NCBI RefSeq assembly: GCF_002261215.1
Contig: NZ_NEVS01000001.1
Location: forward strand, 1,394,374 to 1,458,373
From: Bordetella genomosp. 11
Lineage (GTDB): Bacteria; Pseudomonadota; Gammaproteobacteria; Burkholderiales; Burkholderiaceae_B
Length of the DNA stretch: 64,000 nucleotides
Direction: 5' to 3'
This document shows, piece by piece, positions 26,513 to 33,753 of the stretch (positions are counted from its first letter, which is position 1; each line of letters opens with the position of its first letter). The notes beneath the pieces are model-generated. The model ran no database searches, was not told the origin of the DNA, and saw only the letters and a program-made list of their open reading frames with translations. Made by a program: the position numbers and the translations under genes.

Positions 26513-27424
26513 ATGCGTCGGTATTCCCTGGCCCAGATCGAGGCATTGGCGGCCATTACGAAGCTGGGCTCGTTCCAGGCGGCCGCGCGGCACATGAATG
26601 TCACCCAGCCCACCGTCTCTTTACGGGTACGCGAGCTGGAGGACGCGCTGGGCACCAAGCTCTTTGAGCGGGACGGGCGCGCGGCCAGGCTGAGCGCCGC
26701 GGGTGCCGTCGCCGTGCAATACACCGACGAAATACTGCGGCTGCTGGACGAGCTGGAAACCCGTCTGCGCACGGGCGATCCTCTGCACGGCACGCTAAGG
26801 GTGGGGTCTTCGGAGACCATCGCCATCGCCGTGCTGCCGAAGATCGTGACGCTGCTGGGCGAGCGCTATCCTCGCCTCAAGGTTGAATTAACGGTCAGCA
26901 ATAGCTTTGTGCTGCTGGAGGGCCTGGCGCATAACCGACTGGACCTGGCGATCCTGGCCGACCCCGGCCATTTGACCGGGACGCATGTAGAACCGCTGGC
27001 GCTCGCGCCGTTGGCCTGGATGGGAAGCCGCTCCACCTCGCTGCCGGACGCGTTCGTCGATCCGGTATCGCTGTCGCGATTCACCATTCTTTGCATGCCG
27101 GAGCCCTCGCCCCTGCACGAGATGATGGTCAATTGGTGGGAACGGGAAGGCGGGCAGGGGCTGCGGGTCAGTACCTGCAATAGCCTGGCCATGCTGGGGC
27201 GGCTGGTCGCCGCGGGCGTGGGCGTCGGCGTGCTGCCCACGTGCATCCTGCGAAATGAAATCCAGCGCGGTTCTGTCGTGAGTTATCGGCAGGCGACGCC
27301 GTTTAAGCCGTTGCAGATATGCGCGGCGTACCGCAACGCGTCCATGTCCGAAGGGATAGAGGCTCTGGTCGGCATTGCGCGGCGGGTCATGCTCGATTCG
27401 CGATATTTCGCGCCGCTGGAGTAG
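26513..27424 (+). CDS. LysR-family transcriptional regulator of the lyase cluster
   Basis: A 303-residue LTTR. The helix-turn-helix is SFQAAARHMNVTQPTVSLRV (residues 23-42), with LFERDGRAARLSAAGAVAV as the wing. The effector domain (LRVGSSETIAIAVLPKIV; AAGVGVGVLPTCI) is complete. The ATG at 26513 lies after ATAGGAAAA. Its divergent position argues that it controls the lyase-amidohydrolase-Bug cluster. Confidence 0.87.
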   Translation: MRRYSLAQIEALAAITKLGSFQAAARHMNVTQPTVSLRVRELEDALGTKLFERDGRAARLSAAGAVAVQYTDEILRLLDELETRLRTGDPLHGTLRVGSSETIAIAVLPKIVTLLGERYPRLKVELTVSNSFVLLEGLAHNRLDLAILADPGHLTGTHVEPLALAPLAWMGSRSTSLPDAFVDPVSLSRFTILCMPEPSPLHEMMVNWWEREGGQGLRVSTCNSLAMLGRLVAAGVGVGVLPTCILRNEIQRGSVVSYRQATPFKPLQICAAYRNASMSEGIEALVGIARRVMLDSRYFAPLE

Positions 27425-27518
27425 GGCCGGGCCGGGTCCGGCAGAGAAACCGATGCCTGTATGGCCGTCCATAAAGCCAGATGCACAGCATCAAGGCCCC
27501 GCCGATCTCGTGGTCGTA

Positions 27519-27690
27519 TTAAAGCTTGCTTTCATCCTGGAAAATCACATTAAAGTATTTTTTTAATGTCGTTCGTCGCAATGAAAGCCGGGCGGCATTC
27601 AGCTTGTCGACGATGGGCGCGGGCGTATCGGCCGGCGCGATAAGAAAGGCTCGACTCTTTACTACGCGAACATGATCTATCGGGGCGACT
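27519..27690 (-). pseudogene. Remnant of a Bug-type (TctC) receptor gene
   Basis: A minus-strand frame contains FLIAPADTPAPIVDKLNAA. This is a close match to the APAGTPAPVVDKLNA segment of Bug receptors (compare VVPAGTPDARVEHIADAF in the intact gene at 23569). Neither the signal peptide nor the pocket motifs are nearby, and the frame ends soon after the motif. It is a fragment and cannot be functional. Confidence 0.5.
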
Positions 27691-27881
27691 GGGTGCGGTG
27701 GGAGCTTGAACTGCAGCCGTAAGAGGGCGGTTCGGCGCGCCCGACGGCGTGCCTCGTTTTTGCTTTGCAAGAGAGGGATCTGCCGACAATGTCGGCGCCG
27801 CGGACGGATCGAGACGACGTTCGCCGGATGCTGGAACGAAAAGGACGGACGAGGAAGGGCGAGACGAAGGAGGGTGGAATG

Positions 27882-27917
27882 AAAAAAGGAGCGAATCTCG
27901 CGATTTCGCTCCTTTTT
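27882..27917 (-). terminator. Terminator of the tRNA-Gly locus at the ICE border
   Basis: Arms GGAGCGAA (27888-27895) and TTCGCTCC (27905-27912) with a 9-base loop, flanked by A6 and T5. It lies 70 bases beyond the tRNA-Gly 3' end kept at 27987. This parallels the terminator found 36 bases beyond the intact tRNA-Gly at 1386, and supports the view that this was a tRNA-Gly locus. Confidence 0.75.
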
Positions 27918-27986
27918 GCTGCGGCCTTTTCTTGGCGCTGATGGCAGTTATTCCTGGACCTTGATGGAACCCTGCCGATCGAATTC

Positions 27987-28004
27987 TGGAGCGGGAAACG
28001 AGAC
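27987..28004 (-). other. ICE attachment site (attR-type): 3' end of tRNA-Gly
   Basis: The bases read TGGAGCGGGAAACGAGAC, on the minus strand the last 18 bases of tRNA-Gly including CCA. The match to the tRNA-Gly region at 1380-1401 covers 22 bases (27981-28002). This is the core site used by the P4-type integrase of clc-like ICEs, as I recall it. The rest of the tRNA is absent, so the intact gene and integrase should lie at the other end, outside the window. Confidence 0.88.
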
Positions 28005-28380
28005 TTGCACTAGGCGCGTAAGTCGTTGTTTCCCGAACACTTTCTTCGCCGAGGTGCTCAGCGAAGACCTCAATTGTAGCCTTGTTTTTCGTCCCCGGCA
28101 ACAAGATCGTCCAAAGAAGTCCAAGGACTTCCATAGATCAGCACTCAGCGCATCAACCCAGCGCTTCGCGCACCCGGTCCACCGCGGTCTCGAACTGACC
28201 GCCCCCCCCCCCTCGCCCCTCTCTCTGCCCCCAACATCCGCCATCACGAGGAGGAGCCCGATGCGTCCTCTGCCGGTGTAGTTCGGATGCGGCGAGCTTC
28301 CCCTCCCGCTGAAGCATCAGTCTGCTGAAGCTGGGCTGTTGCGCTACCAGCAAACGATGCTGGCGATCGCCATCCACAAC
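28005..28380. other. Non-coding ICE end
   Basis: These 376 bp run from the attachment site to the DUF305 stop. They hold no convincing gene. A C-tract (11-12 C near 28201) and a CT-rich run are conspicuous. ICE ends usually carry accessory recombinase sites, which I cannot identify by eye. Confidence 0.45.
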
Positions 28381-28869
28381 TTAGTGAAGACGCGCCGCAA
28401 TACGATTCATCTGCTCGATTTCTTGCCGCTGCCCACTTGAAATTGATTGACACAGGGCAACAAGCTCGGGGTCCGAAAGCTTCGCTTCGCGACACATAAG
28501 GATGGCCCCCGAGTGGTGAGGAATCATGGAAGCCAAGAACTGTCGGTCGCCTATCAGAGCCTGTTCCCGTGTAGCCATAAGAGAGCCCAACGTCAGCACA
28601 ACAAAAACTGCGTAGAGCGCAAGATTCAGTCTTCGATTCGGAAACATGCCTGGCATTGTCGCGAGCATGAAGATGCCCATAGGCGCCCACATCGTGACTG
28701 CCATGTAGAGCATGTTGAGGTTGTTCCTGAAGTCCCCGATGCCGTCGATCATGGTGAACATCACGACGTACATGACGGCGAGCCCCAGGATCATGTTCAC
28801 CCAGAACTTCGCGTACGGGCCCATCCCGGCATGCGCTTGACTGTGCTCGTTCTTAGAATGCGTTTCCAT
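28381..28869 (-). CDS. DUF305 family membrane protein
   Basis: A 162-residue protein. Three hydrophobic segments (about residues 23-41, 54-72 and 82-99) are followed by a DUF305 C-terminal domain with MIPHHSGAILMCREA (His118-His119) and AKLSDPELVALCQSI. DUF305 proteins are often found with copper or silver resistance genes. The ATG at 28869 is preceded by AAGGAGAC. It is transcribed toward the attachment site, opposite to the ICE backbone, and is probably cargo. Confidence 0.82.
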   Translation of the reverse strand: METHSKNEHSQAHAGMGPYAKFWVNMILGLAVMYVVMFTMIDGIGDFRNNLNMLYMAVTMWAPMGIFMLATMPGMFPNRRLNLALYAVFVVLTLGSLMATREQALIGDRQFLASMIPHHSGAILMCREAKLSDPELVALCQSISSGQRQEIEQMNRIAARLH

Positions 28870-29310
28870 CTGAGTCTCCTTGGTGTGTGGGACGCGACCG
28901 AACCGACTGCCTGCCACCGATGCTATGTCGGTATATCAGGATTCCCAGAATGCATGGAAGGCCGCGAAAACGGCTCACACCCGTTGGGCCCTTGTCGATT
29001 GAAGGTCCGCGGGGGCAGGTGTGAAACCATCTCTGTATCAGACGATACCAAACAGGATTTGCTGAAAGCGCAGCAACCTATAACGCTTCAGCCTTGAGCA
29101 TCGCCACCGGCTGGCAGCTCCACCATTTTATGTTCTGGTGCCGGACTTATCGAGCGCACGACGGCTGCTGGTCGCATGAAACGGTGAGATCCACTCAAGC
29201 CCGGTGGCGGAGCTGCTTCGGGACTCGCTGCCTGCCCACACCAAGCCTGACCACAAGAACGGCGGCAAAGGAGTCGGCCATGTAGTTCTTCTCCTGGAAG
29301 GAGACGGGGC
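28870..29310. other. Intergenic region between DUF305 and the first ICE backbone gene
   Basis: A 441-bp divergent gap. Only short frames occur. The last part (29291-29306) has CTTCTCCTGGAAGGAGAC, which supplies the Shine-Dalgarno for the gene at 29311 and can fold on itself (CTCC with GGAG). No other element recognised. Confidence 0.4.
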
Positions 29311-30066
29311 ATGCACGACAACAAGAATGATGCACCGACATCGAAGGTGTTCTATCGCCCAATTGAAGCCTCCATTAGGTGGGCCGGGCTGCTGCGGTTC
29401 AAGCATGTGATCCTGGCCTCGATCTCGTCGCCAAGGAACCTGCCTAACTCGTTGGATTGCCCTCGTTGGAGCGAGCTTCGTCTGTACACCGACCGCATCT
29501 ACGATGGGATCCTCAATGGGGAACTGCCCTTCGGGCAGAACGGCATCACGACACATGATGCCGCATTGATCGACTCGCCTGATCTCACCGTCCGCCACGT
29601 CGATCTGAAGCGCTGGATGCACCAGCATTACCCCGAGCACCGGCCGGGCTTTCTCTTCTCGCGCAGCGAACGCATCGCCCATCCGATGATCTCGCTGGAG
29701 ACTGGGCAAGCCATGCTGGTCGAACAGTTGGCGCTGAAATCCGCCTTGGAGCAGTCCAGACGCCAACTTCGCGAGCTGCAGGAAAAACACGATGCGCTGC
29801 TCAAGCAGGCCACGGTGATCCCAGCCTGCGCACAGTGCCCAATCAGCGATCGGGCAGAGGCCACCTACCTAAACATCATCGGAGGCATGCTGGAGCTGAT
29901 GCTCGGCCAGTCGCCCTCGGGCGCGCCGTACTCCAGCTTCAAGACCCAGGAGGCCGTGGTCAGCGCACTAGTCGCCCACCACCGCGGCGTCATGGGGATC
30001 GCCGAGCGGACATTGAACGGCAAGTTCGCCACCGCCAGGCGTCGGCTGCATAGCGCCACCTTCTGA
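29311..30066 (+). CDS. Conserved ICE protein of unknown function
   Basis: A 251-residue soluble protein. A domain at residues 15-110 (VFYRPIEASIRWAGLLRFKH; LPFGQNGITTHDAALIDSP) is followed by a likely coiled coil at about 130-170 (LALKSALEQSRRQLRELQEK). The C-terminal helical part contains a CxxC (ACAQCPI). I do not recognise the family. It is the first plus-strand gene inside the ICE, 118 bp before alpA. The RBS AAGGAGAC lies 10 bases upstream. Confidence 0.75.
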   Translation: MHDNKNDAPTSKVFYRPIEASIRWAGLLRFKHVILASISSPRNLPNSLDCPRWSELRLYTDRIYDGILNGELPFGQNGITTHDAALIDSPDLTVRHVDLKRWMHQHYPEHRPGFLFSRSERIAHPMISLETGQAMLVEQLALKSALEQSRRQLRELQEKHDALLKQATVIPACAQCPISDRAEATYLNIIGGMLELMLGQSPSGAPYSSFKTQEAVVSALVAHHRGVMGIAERTLNGKFATARRRLHSATF

Positions 30067-30097
30067 GATTTTCCAGCTTGTATGTGCAGTCGCGGAG

Positions 30098-30184
30098 ATT
30101 GCATTTGCAATGTCTTTCCGCAGTCAAGTCTATTGAATAGAGGTCACGCCAACAAACGCCACTGAGCGTTCAGGAGTGACCGAC
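30098..30184 (+). promoter_or_regulatory. Probable alpA promoter region
   Basis: The inverted repeat ATTGCA-TT-TGCAAT is at 30098-30111. An AT-rich TATTGAAT further down could be a -10. In ICEclc the promoter of alpA is activated by BisDC and closes the positive feedback loop that commits a cell to transfer. Equivalence here is inference from position. Confidence 0.4.
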
Positions 30185-30397
30185 ATGTCGCAAACACCTG
30201 TACTGCCACCGAACGAGCGCCGCATCCTGCGCCTGGAAGAGGTCGAAGCGAAGTCAGGCTTCAAGCGCGCCCACCTCTACAACCTGATGCGCGCCGGCAA
30301 ATTCCCCAAGGCGCTGCGCCTTGGCGTGCGCGCCGTCGGCTGGGACTCCATCGAGATCGATGAGTGGATCGCCGAGCGCGTCAACAACCGGGCCTGA
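30185..30397 (+). CDS. alpA: AlpA-family DNA-binding protein
   Basis: A 70-residue protein with a MerR-like helix-turn-helix: ILRLEEVEAKSGFKRAHLYN then MRAGKFPKALRLGVRAVGWD. AlpA of phage P4-like elements activates the integrase or excision genes; in ICEclc it heads the feedback operon. I chose the ATG at 30185, 8 bases after CAGGAG, over the GTG at 30176, which overlaps that RBS. Confidence 0.9.
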   Translation: MSQTPVLPPNERRILRLEEVEAKSGFKRAHLYNLMRAGKFPKALRLGVRAVGWDSIEIDEWIAERVNNRA

Positions 30398-30439
30398 CCC
30401 GTTCTCCCGCGGACTGTCCATCCTCACACGGAGAACGCC

Positions 30440-31315
30440 ATGCAGGTCGTATCCATCATTTCAACCAAAGGTGGCGTCGGCAAGACAACCACGGCCGCCA
30501 ACCTGGGCGGGTTCGTCGCCGACGCGGGGCTGCGCGTGCTGCTGCTCGATCTCGACGTGCAGCCCACCCTGTCCTCGTACTACGAGTTGGCCCACCGCGC
30601 GCCTGGCGGCATCTATGAATTGCTGGCCTTCAACGAGCGCGACCTCGGCCAGCTCGTGTCCCGCACGATCATCACAGGCCTGGACCTGGTGCTCTCCAAC
30701 GACCACCGGGGCGAGCTGAACACCTTGCTGCTGCACGCGCCGGACGGACGCCTGCGACTACGGCACCTGCTGCCGGCACTGACGTCCCTCTACGACCTGG
30801 TGCTGATCGACACCCAGGGCGCACGCTCGGTGACGCTGGAGATGGCGGTGCTCGCCTCCGATCTCGCCTTGTCGCCCGTGACCCCGGAAATCCTCGCCGC
30901 CCGAGAGCTGCGGCGCGGCACCATGCAGTTGCTGGAGGACATCGCGCCGTACCGCCACTTGGGCATCGAGCCGCCGCCGCTGCATCTGCTCATCAACCGA
31001 GTCCATCCGGTGTCGGCGAACGCCCGGCTGATCCAGCAGGCCCTGCGCGACCTGTTCCAAGACCACGCCGGCATCCGCGTGCTGGCCACCGACGTGCCAG
31101 CCATCGAAGCCTATCCACGAGCCGCGACACGCGGCTTGCCGGTGCATCGGGTCGAATACCGCCTGCCACCGGGCAGAGTCGCCCCCGCCGCGCTCGACAC
31201 CATGCGCGACCTCGCTGGCAAATTGTTCCCGCAGTGGCAGCACCGATTTGCCACGGTGTCCGGCCGTCCGCCACGCCTTCTCGATACCGGGAGGCCCCAT
31301 GGCGAACGCACATGA
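30440..31315 (+). CDS. parA: ParA-family ATPase
   Basis: A 291-residue deviant-Walker ATPase. The KGGVGKTT motif is at residues 10-17, LLLDLDVQPTLSS gives the A'/switch region and LVLIDTQGARS Walker B. In ICEclc the parA-shi unit is needed for the growth arrest and small size of transfer-competent cells. The start has GGAG 8 bases before the ATG. It ends inside the next small gene (17-base overlap). Confidence 0.92.
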   Translation: MQVVSIISTKGGVGKTTTAANLGGFVADAGLRVLLLDLDVQPTLSSYYELAHRAPGGIYELLAFNERDLGQLVSRTIITGLDLVLSNDHRGELNTLLLHAPDGRLRLRHLLPALTSLYDLVLIDTQGARSVTLEMAVLASDLALSPVTPEILAARELRRGTMQLLEDIAPYRHLGIEPPPLHLLINRVHPVSANARLIQQALRDLFQDHAGIRVLATDVPAIEAYPRAATRGLPVHRVEYRLPPGRVAPAALDTMRDLAGKLFPQWQHRFATVSGRPPRLLDTGRPHGERT

Positions 31316-31547
31316 ACTGGCCCGAGGCAATAAGCGGCTGCGTGCGCTGATCGAGTTCGCCGTTGGCGAGGGCTGGCACGTCAAGCGCACGCCAGGCGGG
31401 CACCTGAAATTCACCAAGGCAGGCTGCGCCGCGATCTACACCAGTTCGACGGCCAGCGACCACCGGGCCGCCCTCAACGCCCGCGCGCAGATCCGCCGCG
31501 CCGAGCGCGAGGCCCGGTCCCCGGAGCAGGGAGGACGCCATGGCTGA
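31299..31547 (+). CDS. Small HicA-like protein in the position of ICEclc shi
   Basis: An 82-residue basic protein: LRALIEFAVGEGWHVKRTPG, GGHLKFTKAGCAAIYTSSTAS then DHRAALNARAQIRRAER. GGHLKFT resembles the catalytic-His loop (G-S/G-H) of HicA mRNA interferases, and the size and basic charge also fit. It begins inside parA (GGGAGG then ATG at 31299) and overlaps bisD by 8 bases, so it is tightly coupled. No HicB partner is next to it. Whether it is the functional counterpart of shi is inference from position. Confidence 0.78.
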   Translation: MANAHELARGNKRLRALIEFAVGEGWHVKRTPGGHLKFTKAGCAAIYTSSTASDHRAALNARAQIRRAEREARSPEQGGRHG

Positions 31548-33174
31548 AATGACCTCCCAGCAGATGGCCGGCAAGCTGCTCGCGGCCGGGTTCGAGCGCA
31601 GCGGCCCGTCCACCTCTGCCTTGAGCGACCCGATCGCCGACACGCCCATGGTCGTGACCCTGGACCAGTTGCGCCCCTACGACCACGATCCCAGGAAGAA
31701 GCGCAACCCGGCCTACGAGGACATCAAGGCGTCCATCCGTGAGCGCGGCCTGGACGCGGCGCCGGCGATCACCCGGCGCCCGGGCGAGGACCACTACATC
31801 ATCCGCAACGGCGGCAACACGCGCCTGGCGATCCTGCGCGAACTGTGGTCGGAGACCAAGGACGAGCGGTTCTTCCGCATATCGTGCCTGTTCCGGCCGT
31901 GGCCCAGCCGCGGCGAAGTGGTCATGCTGACCGGCCACCTGGCCGAAAACGAATTGCGCGGGGGGCTCACCTTCATCGAGCGCGCCCTCGGCGTCGAGAA
32001 GGCGCGCGAGTTCTACGAACAGGAAAGCGGCGCCGCCCTGAGCCAGTCCGAGCTGGCCCGTCGCCTCGCAGCCGATGGCTTCCCGGTCCAGCAGTCGCAC
32101 ATCAGCAGGATGAACGACGCGGTGCGCTACCTGCTGCCTGCGATCCCGACCGTGCTGTATGGCGGGCTCGGCCGCCACCAGGTCGAACGCCTGTCGGTCA
32201 TGCGCAAGGCCTGCATGCTCGCGTGGGAGCGCTACGCCAAGGGCCGCACGCTGGTACAGGATTTCGACGACTTCTTTCTGGAGGCGCTGTCGCAGTTCGA
32301 CACGCAGGCCGACGAGTTCGCCTCCCAGCGCGTGCAGGACGAGCTGATCGGCCAGATGTCCGAATTGCTCGGCATCGACTACGACGTGCTGGCACTAGAC
32401 CTCACCGAATCCGAAAGCCGCCATCGCGCCCTGGTCAGCGATCCGACCCCGCCAACGGCACCGCCCGCGCTGCCTGAGGCTGGCACCGTGGCACGCCCGC
32501 CCGCCGCGCCGGCCCCATCGGCCCCGACACCGGCGGCCACACCTGGGTCGCGCGAGCGCGAGGGCGGCTCAGGAACGGACGGCTTGCCCGCAGGAAGCCC
32601 CGTGGCGGCTCCTGGTGATCTGCTGCAGGGGCACATCGTTTCGCCTGCACCGACGACGGAGCGGCTGCAATCCATTCAGCGGATGGTCGCCGACGAGCTG
32701 GGGGATGCGCTGCCCGATTTCTCGGCCAACGTCTTGCAGTCCATTCCTGTCCAAGCGGGCGGCCTCTACCCGATTTCCGACGTCTGGCACATCGACGCAG
32801 GCCTGGACACGCCCGACCGCCTGCGCATCCACATCGCGCAGTTCGCCCGCGAGATCGCGGGCGAGGCAGGCCTCGATCAGTGCATCGAGGAACGCGCGGA
32901 CGGTGTTGGCTTCGCATGCCATGCCAGCGCGCAGCCCCCATCACCGCAGGGCCGCGCCGTGCTGGCATTGCTGGCGAGCCTGGCAGGCCAGAGCTTCACC
33001 GATGCCGATCTGGACGGCGGGCAGCTTGCCGCCGAGCTGCCGGCGCTGCTGCACGGCCAAGGCGATGCGACACGCCGCTTGAGCGACACCGCGCTGGTCA
33101 AGCTGTTCCGATTGCTGCGCCTGGCCCGGCGCCTGCTGGACCTGGAATCCGGTGCCGCAGGCCCTGGGGCATGA
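31540..33174 (+). CDS. bisD: ParB-like protein, BisD of the ICE activation switch
   Basis: A 544-residue protein. The ParB-nuclease-like domain (about residues 38-130) has LDQLRPYDHDPRKKRNPAYE, then IRNGGNTRLAILREL, the ParB box variant. A helix-turn-helix follows (LSQSELARRLAADGFPVQQS). A Pro/Ala-rich linker (about 295-350) leads to a helical C-terminal part. In ICEclc, BisD together with BisC (DUF2857) forms the activator that drives the late ICE promoters. It overlaps the shi-position gene. Confidence 0.85.
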   Translation: MAEMTSQQMAGKLLAAGFERSGPSTSALSDPIADTPMVVTLDQLRPYDHDPRKKRNPAYEDIKASIRERGLDAAPAITRRPGEDHYIIRNGGNTRLAILRELWSETKDERFFRISCLFRPWPSRGEVVMLTGHLAENELRGGLTFIERALGVEKAREFYEQESGAALSQSELARRLAADGFPVQQSHISRMNDAVRYLLPAIPTVLYGGLGRHQVERLSVMRKACMLAWERYAKGRTLVQDFDDFFLEALSQFDTQADEFASQRVQDELIGQMSELLGIDYDVLALDLTESESRHRALVSDPTPPTAPPALPEAGTVARPPAAPAPSAPTPAATPGSREREGGSGTDGLPAGSPVAAPGDLLQGHIVSPAPTTERLQSIQRMVADELGDALPDFSANVLQSIPVQAGGLYPISDVWHIDAGLDTPDRLRIHIAQFAREIAGEAGLDQCIEERADGVGFACHASAQPPSPQGRAVLALLASLAGQSFTDADLDGGQLAAELPALLHGQGDATRRLSDTALVKLFRLLRLARRLLDLESGAAGPGA

Positions 33175-33189
33175 AGGAAGGAGACCCGC

Positions 33190-33750
33190 ATGTCCGCCCC
33201 GCACCCGCTCAATCAAGCCGTCATCGCCCAGGCGCTCTACGACCTGCGTAACGGCCAACTGCGCCGCTGCAAGGCGATGGGCTTCAGCGAGGCCGAGCTG
33301 GATGCGCTCAAGCATCCCGCCATGGTGAGCGTGCTGGCCAACGCCAATGTCTCGTGGTGTTCCGTGTCCGTGAACCGCGAGGTGCTCCGGCGTCTGCTCT
33401 CGCAGGCGCAGGACGTGGAGAAGGAAATTGCGACCGTCGATCGCATGTTGCGCCTGGGCGCCAGCACGGAGATGGTCAGCCGCTTCTATGGCCTGACCCA
33501 TCAGGAAGTCGCCCTGCGCCGTGAGGTGCTGGGCCTGCCCAAGCGCAAGGGGCGTCACCCTGTCCTGGACGAAAAGCAGGACGTTGAACTGTGGCGGCGC
33601 TGGAAGGCCATCACCAGCAGCAGGAATGTGGACCTGGAGGACGAGACCTCGATTCTCGACGCGGCCATGGACCTCGCCGAAGGCATGGATTTGCCGCTGT
33701 CGGTGGTCTGGGCCGCGATCAAGTCGTGGGTCGATCAGGGATTGGGTTGA
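33190..33750 (+). CDS. bisC: DUF2857 protein, BisC of the ICE activation switch
   Basis: A 186-residue DUF2857 protein, related to FlhC. It starts LNQAVIAQALYDLRNGQLRR and has FYGLTHQEVALRREVLGLPK, a helix-turn-helix-like part. With BisD it makes the heteromeric activator of transfer competence in ICEclc. It lies 15 bases after bisD with AAGGAGA as RBS and is followed after 3 bases by the replication gene. Confidence 0.85.
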   Translation: MSAPHPLNQAVIAQALYDLRNGQLRRCKAMGFSEAELDALKHPAMVSVLANANVSWCSVSVNREVLRRLLSQAQDVEKEIATVDRMLRLGASTEMVSRFYGLTHQEVALRREVLGLPKRKGRHPVLDEKQDVELWRRWKAITSSRNVDLEDETSILDAAMDLAEGMDLPLSVVWAAIKSWVDQGLG

Positions 33751-33753
33751 GCC

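Larger units (their letters stand above)
27425..27986. other. Degraded chromosomal stretch next to the ICE
   Basis: The 562 bp between the LysR stop and the attachment site hold a remnant of a Bug-receptor gene (27519-27690) and a strong bidirectional terminator (27882-27917). Otherwise I see no coding frame. It reads as the old downstream flank of a tRNA-Gly gene. Confidence 0.6.

Noticed and set aside
1380..28004. The tRNA-Gly at 1386 and the same-orientation core copy at 27987 could bound a 26.6-kb island.
   Set aside because: No integrase or mobility gene lies between them, the content is ordinary chromosomal metabolism, and each site has its own terminator just outside. The ICE backbone starts to the right of 27987 in the order known for the attachment-site end, so two separate tRNA-Gly loci explain the data better.
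28199..28214. A run of 11-12 C bases, a possible phase-variable tract.
   Set aside because: No gene reads through it and no start codon is placed to be switched by a change in its length.
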